From: Parachryseolinea silvisoli
Lineage (GTDB): Bacteria; Bacteroidota; Bacteroidia; Cytophagales; Cyclobacteriaceae
Direction of reading: 5' to 3'
Length of the DNA: 64,000 nt
Assembly: GCF_021190955.1 (NCBI RefSeq)
Contig: NZ_JAIOAO010000007.1
Span: 1-64,000 of the forward strand
This document shows positions 36,899 through 45,700 of this stretch, piece by piece; positions within the stretch are counted from its first letter, which is position 1, and every line of letters begins with the position of its first letter. The notes below the pieces were generated by a model. That model worked only from the letters and a program-made list of their open reading frames with translations, made no database searches and was not told the DNA's origin. The position numbers and the translations under genes are program-made.

Positions 36899-37828
36899 AT
36901 GAGAAAACTCCTACTGACCTTCCTGGCGGGCATTTTCATGATGCCTGCTTTCGCAGCGTTTATCGGTGAAAACGATAGTACCAACACGTTTTTAGACAGC
37001 CTGGAAGCATCCTTCCAGTACCAAACAGGCGACATTCAACTGGGCGATGACATCGGTACATTAAAAGTGCCGAAAGGATTTCGCTATCTCGATCCCAAGC
37101 AGGCGCAGTTTGTTATACATGACTTGTGGGGCAACCCGGGTGGCGACGGCACCCTGGGCATGATCGTGCCTGAAAATATGGCGATCACCAACGATGCGTG
37201 GGCGTTCATCATTACGTACGATGAAATGGGATACGTGAAAGACGACGATGCCGACGAGATCGACTACGACGAGATGCTCGAAGAGATACAGAAGGAGGAG
37301 ACGGCCATAAATGAAGAACGTGTTAAAGAAGGTTATGAGGCGATTCACATGGTGGGATGGGCCGCAAAGCCATATTATGACGCCGACAAAAAAGTACTGC
37401 ACTGGGCGAAGGAGCTCCAGTTTGGCGATAGCGCGGAAGTTGAACACACACTGAACTACAACGTGCGGATACTGGGCCGGAAGGGCGTGCTGGTGCTGAA
37501 CGCTGTAGCCCTGGTGCATGAGCTGCCCGACGTACAAGCTAACATCGACCCTGTACTCTCGTCGTTTACCTATGCCGATGGCAAAAAGTATGCAGACTTC
37601 GATCCGGATGTCGATGAGGTAGCTGCCTGGACGATTGGTGGCCTCGTTGCCGGTAAGGTACTGGCGAAAGCCGGTTTCTTTGCCATCATTCTGAAGAACA
37701 TCAAGCTCATCGGGCTTGGCATTATGGCACTGTTCACAGGCATCTGGAAATGGGTTAAACGCAAAACCGAACCGCCTACCGTGCGCACTTTCGGCGGTGA
37801 AAATAATAACGATGCGCCGCAAGCTTAA
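36899..37828 (+). CDS. DUF2167 membrane-associated protein
   Basis: 309 aa from the ATG at 36899, which starts a proper signal peptide (MRKLLLTFLAGIFMMPAFAA). A GTG at 36872 would add nine residues before it. The body matches DUF2167: TLKVPKGFRYLDPKQAQFVI, LWGNP, VPENMAITNDAWAFIITYDE and GYVKDDDADEIDYDEML, then GWAAKPYYDADKKVLHWAKE. The C-terminus has a hydrophobic segment (about 255-290). The family is widespread with unknown function. It ends before a strong bidirectional terminator. Confidence 0.9.
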   Translation: MRKLLLTFLAGIFMMPAFAAFIGENDSTNTFLDSLEASFQYQTGDIQLGDDIGTLKVPKGFRYLDPKQAQFVIHDLWGNPGGDGTLGMIVPENMAITNDAWAFIITYDEMGYVKDDDADEIDYDEMLEEIQKEETAINEERVKEGYEAIHMVGWAAKPYYDADKKVLHWAKELQFGDSAEVEHTLNYNVRILGRKGVLVLNAVALVHELPDVQANIDPVLSSFTYADGKKYADFDPDVDEVAAWTIGGLVAGKVLAKAGFFAIILKNIKLIGLGIMALFTGIWKWVKRKTEPPTVRTFGGENNNDAPQA

Positions 37829-37842
37829 TAGCCCGCTGCCAT

Positions 37843-37888
37843 CCTCATTAAAAAAGCCCGCTGTTGACAGCGGGCTTTTTTAATGAGG
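37843..37888. terminator. Bidirectional terminator between convergent genes
   Basis: A perfect 22-bp inverted repeat (37843-37864 with 37867-37888) with a 2-nt loop. It has a GC core (AGCCCGCTGT) and A/T tracts on both sides, so it can end transcription from both the DUF2167 gene and the VOC gene. Confidence 0.92.
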
Positions 37889-37901
37889 GGGGTGAAGATC
37901 G

Positions 37902-38798
37902 CTATGACGGAACGCCGACCTCTCCACTATACGCTCTTTCGAGTTCTGCCAGGTCGAACTTCTTCATCTTCAGAAATGCCTGAGTAACGCGGGCCACGCG
38001 CGCAGAATCGTTGTCGGTCATCATCTTATCCATGGACTCGGGAACGATCTGCCACGAAAGGCCGAACTTGTCTTTTAGCCATCCGCATTGCTCTGCCTCC
38101 GGAACAGCCGACAGTTTTTCCCAATAGTAGTCGATCTCCTTTTGATCCTTGCAATAGACCAACAGGGATATAGCTTCATTAAAGGTAAAGTTGTGTTGCT
38201 GCGCACTGTCCATTACGGCGAGCTGTTGTCCCGCCAGGGTGAATGAAGCATGTGCCACGGTACCTTCGCGGTCGGGCTCCTGGCCTTTGCTATAGCGCAT
38301 AATATCACCGATACGACTGTCTTTGAAGACGGAAGTATAAAAATGCATAGCTTCCTCGGCTTTACCGACGACATCGCCTACAAACATCAGTACCGGCGTG
38401 ATCTTTTGTTTGATCTCCTGGTTGAAATACATAATCTGCCACGAGAGACCATATTTATCTTGTGTCCAACCATACCGTTCACTGAAGGGGTATTGATCCA
38501 GCGGCATCAGTGCCTGGCCACCGTCATTCAGCTTCTTCCATAGCGAATCGACTTCTTCTTTTGTGCTGCACGCTACCAGAAACGAAACCGCGGGTGTGAA
38601 TTTAAAAATCGGCCCGGCGCTAATCGACATGAACGGCTGGCCGGCGAGCTCGAACCAAACAACGTCACAATCGCCGGAGGGCGTATCGTACATGGTTATT
38701 ACACTGTTGATCTTCGACGAAGGGAAAACCGATGTATAAAATTGGGCTGCTTCCTTCGCTTCTTTGTCAAACCATAAATGCGGGGTTATTTTTTGCAT
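37902..38798 (-). CDS. Two-domain PhnB-like VOC protein
   Basis: 298 aa from the ATG at 38798 (MQKITPHLWFDKEAKEA); the frame extends to 38846 but the extra residues are not family-like. Two tandem PhnB/3-demethylubiquinone methyltransferase-like VOC domains (about 1-140 and 145-275) share the pattern FYTSVF, then ISLLV/SFLVAC, then CGWLKDKFGLSWQIVP or YGWTQDKYGLSWQIMY. Proteins of this type are related to glyoxalases but most have unknown substrates. The duplication in one chain is common in this family. Confidence 0.9.
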   Translation of the reverse strand: MQKITPHLWFDKEAKEAAQFYTSVFPSSKINSVITMYDTPSGDCDVVWFELAGQPFMSISAGPIFKFTPAVSFLVACSTKEEVDSLWKKLNDGGQALMPLDQYPFSERYGWTQDKYGLSWQIMYFNQEIKQKITPVLMFVGDVVGKAEEAMHFYTSVFKDSRIGDIMRYSKGQEPDREGTVAHASFTLAGQQLAVMDSAQQHNFTFNEAISLLVYCKDQKEIDYYWEKLSAVPEAEQCGWLKDKFGLSWQIVPESMDKMMTDNDSARVARVTQAFLKMKKFDLAELERAYSGEVGVPS

Positions 38799-38896
38799 AC
38801 GGTGTTGGGTTTTGTATGAATCAAACTTACATACAAAACGACGCACCGAGGGGGTGCGAACGAGACAACGTCGGTGGCTTTTTGTGACGTGAAGGC

Positions 38897-39127
38897 CTAG
38901 TCTTCGACCTCTGCAAAATATTTTTCCGAGAGTTCGTTACGCGACAATACCAGGGGTGACCGGTTCGTGTTTTCGCTGACCATCGGCGTTATTGTCCAGA
39001 TGTCTTCGCCGGATACTTCGTGGCCATGTTTCTGCCTCTCGCCTACTACGAAAAGTTGCCCGGTAGCAATCTCTTTCAATATCATACCGGTTTCGATGTC
39101 GATTTCTGATGTGATGGGTGCGCTCAT
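38897..39127 (-). CDS. Small hypothetical protein
   Basis: 76 aa from the ATG at 39127 (MSAPITSEIDIETGMILKEI). The longer frame to 39235 has an unlikely basic extension. The acidic, soluble sequence has no recognised family. It is a single gene facing away from the small secreted protein gene at 39351. Confidence 0.5.
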   Translation of the reverse strand: MSAPITSEIDIETGMILKEIATGQLFVVGERQKHGHEVSGEDIWTITPMVSENTNRSPLVLSRNELSEKYFAEVED

Positions 39128-39350
39128 GATTGATAGTGCTTTAAAGTTGTTTGTAGCCGCTAAAAAAAGGATGCCTGCCAGCTTTTTGCGCACACGATCT
39201 GAAAGCTTCCTGAAAAATAAAAAACGCTCCCGCAAACGTAAACTTTTGTCAACATTTGGGAAATCTTGTAGGCTACCTTCATGGCGCCGTAAGGATAGCG
39301 CTCACTCTCCACGGTCTCGAAAAAACACTTATTTAATCAACCTGAACGCC

Positions 39351-39677
39351 ATGAAACGTAAAGTCTTGTTTATCATTATCGCTGTGGCCTGTATTAGCCT
39401 GGCCGGTATCGGAAGCTCGCTTGCTTTGCTGTCTCCTACCAGAGATACGGTTCAAATGACGACGGTATGGGTTCGCAAAGATCCTAACTCCAGCGCAATT
39501 CTTATTAACGCCGGAGACTTTGCTCTCACGGAGGGTTTTGAAAATGTCACGATCGATATTACCGACCAGCGTGCCGGACAATCGCAAACGAGAATTGGCT
39601 ATGCACCGGACGGGATTACGCGGTTGAGGCACATCACCATTGCGCACTTTCAGTCTACTGTCACTATATTTCAATAG
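39351..39677 (+). CDS. Small exported hypothetical protein
   Basis: 108 aa. The ATG at 39351 starts a good signal peptide or anchor (MKRKVLFIIIAVACISLAGI). The longer frame from 38967 runs antisense to the neighbouring gene and is rejected. The mature part is short and beta-rich (TVWVRKDPNSSAILINAGDF). No family is recognised. It is convergent with a hypothetical gene 66 bp away, with a GC hairpin between them (39693-39716). Confidence 0.6.
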   Translation: MKRKVLFIIIAVACISLAGIGSSLALLSPTRDTVQMTTVWVRKDPNSSAILINAGDFALTEGFENVTIDITDQRAGQSQTRIGYAPDGITRLRHITIAHFQSTVTIFQ

Positions 39678-39692
39678 CTTCTACGCTTCGCC

Positions 39693-39716
39693 TGGCCCTG
39701 CCGGCGGGCGGGGCCA
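39693..39716. terminator. Possible weak terminator hairpin
   Basis: TGGCCC (39693-39698) pairs with GGGCCA (39711-39716) between two convergent genes. There is no T run, so it may be only structured intergenic sequence. Confidence 0.3.
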
Positions 39717-39743
39717 ACACCTGCGCCAGCAATCGCTTTTGCT

Positions 39744-40052
39744 TTACTCAGACAGGAACTGAATACCCTTCGCACGATTTGTTTCCGCTGTAAGAACGCG
39801 AAAATTATCGTAGGGGATCATACGCTCATCCAGAAAATCATTGACGACATTGTTCCAATCTTCGAGGTGGAAGCGGAACAATACCGTTTCGCCTGTGTCG
39901 GTAATTCTTGGCAACGGCTGGATGGCACATGCAGTCAAGGCAGGAAAAATGGAAAACCGTTTTTCCATGTGACTTTTGTGAATCGTGACCTCGACGACGT
40001 GTTCATTGTTAGAACGTAGTGTTACGCGTGAACCCGATGGATGCGCTTTCAT
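39744..40052 (-). CDS. Small hypothetical protein
   Basis: About 102 aa from the ATG at 40052 (MKAHPSGSRVTLRSNNEHVV); an upstream ATG at 40127 gives 127 aa. It is soluble and mixed alpha/beta, with FRFHLEDWNNVVNDFLDE near the middle. No family is recognised and no partner is nearby. The coding call rests on sensible amino-acid composition only. Confidence 0.5.
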   Translation of the reverse strand: MKAHPSGSRVTLRSNNEHVVEVTIHKSHMEKRFSIFPALTACAIQPLPRITDTGETVLFRFHLEDWNNVVNDFLDERMIPYDNFRVLTAETNRAKGIQFLSE

Positions 40053-40435
40053 ACATTTCAGTTTATTATTGAATGATCGTACTATATTGGTAACGCTGAA
40101 GTCAGCGCGAATGTTTGTCCCGCGCATCGTGGCAGATCATAAGGCAATTCCGTGCTCCGATCCGTTTTCTCCGTGATCGATGGTAAGACTTTAGATCAAG
40201 CTGATGCGGGGATAGAATACGAACATCGTCTACCAATAAGGATAGCCATTTCTCCCTGGATCGCTTGAAAAATACCTCCGCCGGTGCCTATGGGAAATTT
40301 TCATTTTCGAGAAGAAAATTTCTGACGCTGTTCCTCTTGTACCCTTGGGGCATAGTCACGTAAAGCAGGACATTGCCGCGCTTTCCTTGCAGCTGCATTG
40401 AAGTTGTCCTATATTTTGACCATAAAGTATGTAAA
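40053..40435. other. Intergenic region with hairpin and promoter-like box
   Basis: About 380 bp (less if the upstream gene starts at 40127). It contains a perfect 9-bp hairpin GAAATTTTC/GAAAATTTC with an 11-nt loop (40294-40322). A promoter-like TTG (40387-40389), 20-nt spacer and TATATTTTG (40410-40418) lies just before the M81 gene. Nothing else is seen. Confidence 0.4.
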
Positions 40436-42004
40436 ATGAGAATATTCCACGCCTCTTGCATCATTATCATGGTCATGATACTTGCCAGCTGCGGCAAGTC
40501 CGGAAAAAGCGATGTTGCTAAAAAAGACCTTCCCCGGATTGCCATTGCAGGGCTCGGGATTGAGTCGAGCACGTTTTCACCCGCGCAAACCCACGAAGAG
40601 GCTTTTCACGCCAAGACAGGTCAGACGATTTTGGAATCCTATGAATTCCTATCGCCCGACTCGGCTGATTTTAAAAGGGCGACATGGCTTCCCGCCCTGA
40701 TCGGCCGGGCTATCCCGGGTGGGATTGTGACGCGTGAGGCCTACGAGTCACTCATGACCAAAATGCTTGACAGTCTTCGGAAAAATCTTCCGTACGATGG
40801 TCTCTTTTTCGACATACACGGCGCGATGAGTGTTGTGGGTCTCGATGATCCGGAAGGCGACATGATTATCCGGATACGCGAAGTCGTAGGCGCTAAAACC
40901 ATCATCTCTACGTCCATGGACTTGCACGGCAACGTGTCCTGGCGGCTGGCACAGAACAGCGACCTGATCACCTGCTATCGCATGGCGCCCCACGAAGATG
41001 CCGTGCAATCAGACAAACGTGCTGTTGACAACCTGTTGTCGCGTATCGAGAGCGGAAAGGGTAAGCCGCCGTTCAAGGCTTATGTGACCGTACCCATTTT
41101 ACTTCCGGGTGAAAAGACCAGTACACGTGTAGACCCCGGTAAAAGTTTGTACGCACAAGTCGCACCCGCAGCGGATCAACCGGGTGTAGTGGATGCTGCC
41201 ATCTGGATTGGTTATGCCTGGGCCGATGAGCCGCGTAACCATGCTGTAGTGATGGTTGTGGGAGACGACCGGGACAACGTCACGTCGACCGCGGAACGCC
41301 TGGCCAAAAGCTTTTGGGACGTCCGACATCAGTTCGAGTTTATCGCGCCGGTGGCCACGCTGCAGGAAAGTCTTGACAAGGCGCTGAAGAGTGACAAACA
41401 TCCGTTCATGATCAGCGACATGGGTGACAACCCTACCGCTGGTGGCGCGGGTGACGTTACCTGGACACTCAACGAAATACTAAAGCGTCCGGAACTCAAA
41501 ACTGAAAAAGGTCCGTCAGTTATCTATGCCGCCCTACCCGGCCCGGAATTCGTGGAGAAGGCTGTAAAAGCCGGTGTCGGCGGAAAGGTCGAAGGAGTAG
41601 CCGGTGCGGCCGTGGATAACCGGTATGCGCCGCCCGTGCTCTTGCGCGGTACGGTAAAAGCGATCGTGCAAGGCGACGAGCACGCTGAAACGGAAGTGGT
41701 CGTTCAAGTCGGCAGCGTAAACGTGATCGTGACTAAAAAACGAAAGCCCTATCATCATGAGGCCGACTTTACCCGTCTGGGGCTGGATCCGCGCAAGACG
41801 GATATCGTTGTCGTAAAGCTGGGATACCTCGTTCCAGAATTATACGACATGCGCGCAGACTGGATTATGGCATTAACGCCGGGCGGCGTGGACCAGGACC
41901 TGGAACGTCTCACGTTTAAACGTATTCAGCGGCCTATGTTTCCCTTTGACAAGGACATGCCGACGCCGGACTTAACAGCTAAGCTGGTGGAAGTCTCGCA
42001 GTAG
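40436..42004 (+). CDS. M81-family (MlrC-like) metallopeptidase lipoprotein
   Basis: 522 aa from the ATG at 40436, which starts a lipoprotein leader ending at Cys19 (LASC). The longer frame to 40373 is rejected. The M81/MlrC landmarks are visible: IAGLGIESSTFSPA, FFDIHGAMSV, SMDLHGNVSWRLA, CYRMAPHEDA (the likely zinc-binding His/Asp set), and DMGDNPTAGGAGDVTW followed by the C-terminal MlrC domain with GTVKAIVQGDEHAETEV. MlrC cleaves the tetrapeptide left from microcystin. Family members in most genomes have unknown peptide-like substrates, and lipid anchoring suggests work outside the cytoplasm. It precedes the injection-system locus by about 106 bp, but nothing links the two. Confidence 0.9.
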   Translation: MRIFHASCIIIMVMILASCGKSGKSDVAKKDLPRIAIAGLGIESSTFSPAQTHEEAFHAKTGQTILESYEFLSPDSADFKRATWLPALIGRAIPGGIVTREAYESLMTKMLDSLRKNLPYDGLFFDIHGAMSVVGLDDPEGDMIIRIREVVGAKTIISTSMDLHGNVSWRLAQNSDLITCYRMAPHEDAVQSDKRAVDNLLSRIESGKGKPPFKAYVTVPILLPGEKTSTRVDPGKSLYAQVAPAADQPGVVDAAIWIGYAWADEPRNHAVVMVVGDDRDNVTSTAERLAKSFWDVRHQFEFIAPVATLQESLDKALKSDKHPFMISDMGDNPTAGGAGDVTWTLNEILKRPELKTEKGPSVIYAALPGPEFVEKAVKAGVGGKVEGVAGAAVDNRYAPPVLLRGTVKAIVQGDEHAETEVVVQVGSVNVIVTKKRKPYHHEADFTRLGLDPRKTDIVVVKLGYLVPELYDMRADWIMALTPGGVDQDLERLTFKRIQRPMFPFDKDMPTPDLTAKLVEVSQ

Positions 42005-42110
42005 TTATAGGCCGATATACTATTCAACTTGACATCTTCATTTATTCTCAGTAGTTTGTATGCGCTATAGTAGTCACCCGTAAGGTTATCCAATATTAAA
42101 CCCGACCATC

Positions 42111-42710
42111 ATGTCAATCTTTCATCACGAAAAAACCGGATCGGATAAAGCCGCGCAGCGTCGAAGCGTGGCGCAACAGATGAGCTCTCCGGAGAACACT
42201 AAAAAGACACTACAAAAGATGCAGCGGCTGGCAAATACCAGCCCGATGATGGTTGCACAGCGGAAATTACTCGACAAAGTATTGCAACGGGACGAAATCG
42301 CGCCCCTGGAAGATGATGAGCTCGTAAAGCAACCCAAGATGAAAGATAGCGGTGCCACCTCAGGCGCGGCAACGGTAGTGCAGAAAAAAGAAAATAATAC
42401 AGGATTGCCCGATACCTTAAAAGCAGGGACAGAGGCTTTATCCGGTATAGCGATGGATGACGTCCGGGTGCATTACGGTTCCTCCAAACCGGCACAGCTC
42501 AATGCACATGCTTACGCCCAGGGCACGGATATACACGTTGCTCCGGGTCAGGAACAACACCTGCCGCACGAGGCGTGGCACGTCGTGCAGCAAAAACAGG
42601 GACGCGTGGAGCCTACGCTTACAGTAGACGATGTGTCGATCAACGACGATGCCGGACTGGAACGCGAAGCGGACGTGATGGGTGCCAAGGCATTAAGCAC
42701 CGGGATATAG
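42111..42710 (+). CDS. DUF4157 (eCIS core) protein
   Basis: 199 aa, no leader. The N-terminal 90 residues are polar and look disordered. The C-terminal part is the DUF4157 domain: ALSGIAMDDVRVHYGSSKPA, AYAQGTDIHVAPGQE, then LPHEAWHVVQQKQGRV with an HExxH-like HEAWH motif, and DDVSINDDAGLEREADVMG. DUF4157 proteins are strongly associated with eCIS loci, often as the N-terminal part of cargo or as small separate proteins. Here there is no extra C-terminal toxin domain, so it is a short form. It opens the plus-strand eCIS run, 51 bp before the tape-measure gene. Confidence 0.9.
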   Translation: MSIFHHEKTGSDKAAQRRSVAQQMSSPENTKKTLQKMQRLANTSPMMVAQRKLLDKVLQRDEIAPLEDDELVKQPKMKDSGATSGAATVVQKKENNTGLPDTLKAGTEALSGIAMDDVRVHYGSSKPAQLNAHAYAQGTDIHVAPGQEQHLPHEAWHVVQQKQGRVEPTLTVDDVSINDDAGLEREADVMGAKALSTGI

Positions 42711-42761
42711 TCGTTCCGTAATCGTTTAAAATCGTTAGCAACATCTTATGGGTTGACTTGA

Positions 42762-45700
42762 ATGTTTTCCAGGCACCGCATTGAAAAATGTACTTTACAG
42801 ATTGCACTTCCTTCGGAAAATAACCTGGAAGTTGTAAAGCTCCTTGCGCAGGAAAAACCCCGCATTCTGGAAGCGATCCTCGCTGTATTAGACCGGGAGG
42901 TTCCCGAGAACCTACAGATCAGTCTCTCTAAAATTCACCTGGACCTGGGAACGGTATCGCGACAGAATTTTATCCAGACGCTAACCGATCGCCTCATCGC
43001 GTTACTCTCAGCCGAACTGGAACGTCTTGCGAACGATCCGTCGATCCGCGCGTCACGGACCAACCGGGGTGAACCGAACGGTGCAGAAACGCCCTTCAGC
43101 GACATAGATTCTTCAGCCCGCATCAACCCGCTCCCGGATGAATCCTTGCCGGGCCTGCATATGGGGTTATTGCCATACCCTACAGCTATAGCTTCACAAC
43201 GCTGGAAGGCCGTGTCCACGGACACACTACTTGCCGTCATTGCTCAATACTTTCGGACAGGGACGTTTCCGCACACATTTAAAGCCTTGCTACCGACGGA
43301 CGTTAGTATCCTGGTCAACTATCTGGTCGACTCAAAAGCACGCCCCTTCGCCGACTATTTATCGAGGCGCATCGGCATGACCTACTTTCAACTCAAACTC
43401 GCCGAGTGTTTGCCGTATGACACGTTACTCTCCATCGCCCGCCTTTTGCCTGCCTTGAATACTTCGTTACCTGCCTGGTTAACCTGGATCGAGAAAGTAC
43501 ATACCGAAGACGTTTCCGCCTGGAAGTATACCAGCCGTGCCAGGCGCTTTCTTTTACAATACCTGACGGCGGCTTCTTTGCACGATCGGGAAAAAATCCA
43601 GGAGGAATACCGGCTGGCTGCTGTGGCCGATCGCGACGATACCGTTGTAACCTACACGGTTCAACTCCTTCCGACGCCATTCTTTACTATACCCACGCCG
43701 GAAAACAATAAACTCTACACAAAAAAACGCCTCTTATACCTCCATGATCTATTTCAGACTCATCGCCACTCTCCTGTCGTTCGTCATAGCATTGCAGAAG
43801 GGTTAACCTTGCTGGAGTTGCGTGCCGTTGTACAATCCCTGGGGCTTGCGCACGGCAGCTATGCGTACTGGTTGGTCTTTGTTCGAAAAATAAAAGATCT
43901 TTATACGGCCGAGCATGCTGTTTTATCCGACAGCGTAAAGCGAACCATGTATCGACGATACATTGACCTGATCAGTACGCAACACAAAAGCAGTGTCACG
44001 TTTGCGCGTCTCGAACAGTTTTTGCTGCTGGAGCTACAGCTTCTCCCCACCTGGCCGCAAGCTGTATCACACCCTGCGACAAGTACGTTCGGGGCCGCGA
44101 TACCCGCTGGTGAAACGGTCGCGATTACCCTCGGGAGCAGTGCACTCGGCCAGGCAAAACAACCCGATGTGCACGCTTTTGCCATTGTACGGTTTTATTA
44201 TCGTTACGGGTACTTTCCGACGGCGGCACAGCACCTTCAAGCAGCTGATCTCGAGGCATTGATACTATATCTTCTGGCCTGGAACCCGGCACGGTTGACA
44301 CAGTATGTTTTAACGCTGGCCGGAAACGTTACATGTACAGCACGTCTTGCCGACACGCTTTCTGCGAATACACTGAAAACAATTCTATCGGCGTCGGGCC
44401 GCGTTTCCGATATGTTGGCGGAATGGAATCTTTGGGAGCAGATACTGGAATCACTGATCGCAAAAACTACCTTCCTGTCCTTTGCCGACAAGTTCACGTT
44501 GTTCCAGTACGTCAGTGCGCCTTCGGGGTCCATTCGTGGAAAAATTATACACGAGTATATTTTATCCCTGTATACCCTGAAGAAGTTGCCCATTGCGCCG
44601 CATACAATCATGCGCGAGTTGCTTCGGTGTAATTGCGACGATGACACCCAGGCTGCAGCACTTGAGAGAATAGTAACCATCTGGGATCCCTTCCGTGAAG
44701 CGTACGAAGATGCGCTGGCGGCGTTGCGGGAAGACCTGGCGAATGTAGACACGTCTGTTACCCAGGAAACACGCCGTCATCCGTCCTACGCTTACTGGAT
44801 CGCTTTTCAAACCCGCGTGCATGAGCTGCTAACGGAACTTGGTGTTCAGGCGCGTGATGAGATTCTACGGGAGCTTCAGTACTATTACCGGGAGTCTCTG
44901 CATCAGGATAGTGACGAGCTTTTGTCGCCTGAAACGCTCCCGCGGCATCTGCTGCAACGTGCAAAACCGCTGCTGGCCGCAGCGATGCCTGAAGGGGATA
45001 CAATGCTCCTGCGCATGCAGTTCGATGCGTCGGTAACAGGCGCGACGCTGCACTGGCGATCAGTGCTAAAAGGGATGATTCGCTATGGCATTCGCCACGT
45101 CGTATCTAATGCGCCGGCACTCCAGCAATTGGCAGCCATCGATGCGCTGTGGGATACCGCGCTGGCTGACGAGGCTGCGGTCTTTTCGTTATTTCACGCA
45201 GCAGATGTAACGCCTTCATTCTGGTCTGAGCTCAGTGAAATACTTTCGCTCGACCGGCTTCATCGGCTGTTGAGCATCCTTGCACCATTTCAATATCAGG
45301 GCCTTGCCGAAACCGGCGTTATGAAAGAGGACCGCCCCACAACACGCAAAATGTTCTCCCTCGCTTTTACGACGTTACATGACACGCGCTTCGCGATTTC
45401 GACCGAAAAACTTATCGATCGTATCTTCCACCTGGCATCCATTTCTATTCCCGGCGATGCATTAACATCTCTACCGATACCGGCCGCATCCGGTTCACCC
45501 GATGCTCCGACGCCCCTTGCGCCGTTACTACCTGCCGATAACGTGGCCGCCCGCCTGTTAACCATGCTTGCCGAAGATATCTCCCTGCGCCGCACCACTT
45601 CTGCGCGAGAGCGTTGGAGACTACTCTACCGCAACTACCCTAGTGCGTTGGTACTTTATGCGCGAATGCAATGGTCGTGGACGGCCTGGCGCGACAGCCT

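Noticed and set aside
38967-39350. N-terminal extension of the small exported protein gene
   Set aside because: It runs antisense across the neighbouring small gene; the ATG at 39351 gives a proper signal peptide.
40436-42004. M81 metallopeptidase as part of the injection system
   Set aside because: It is an intact lipoprotein with its own promoter-like box, and nothing in its sequence or family links it to eCIS.
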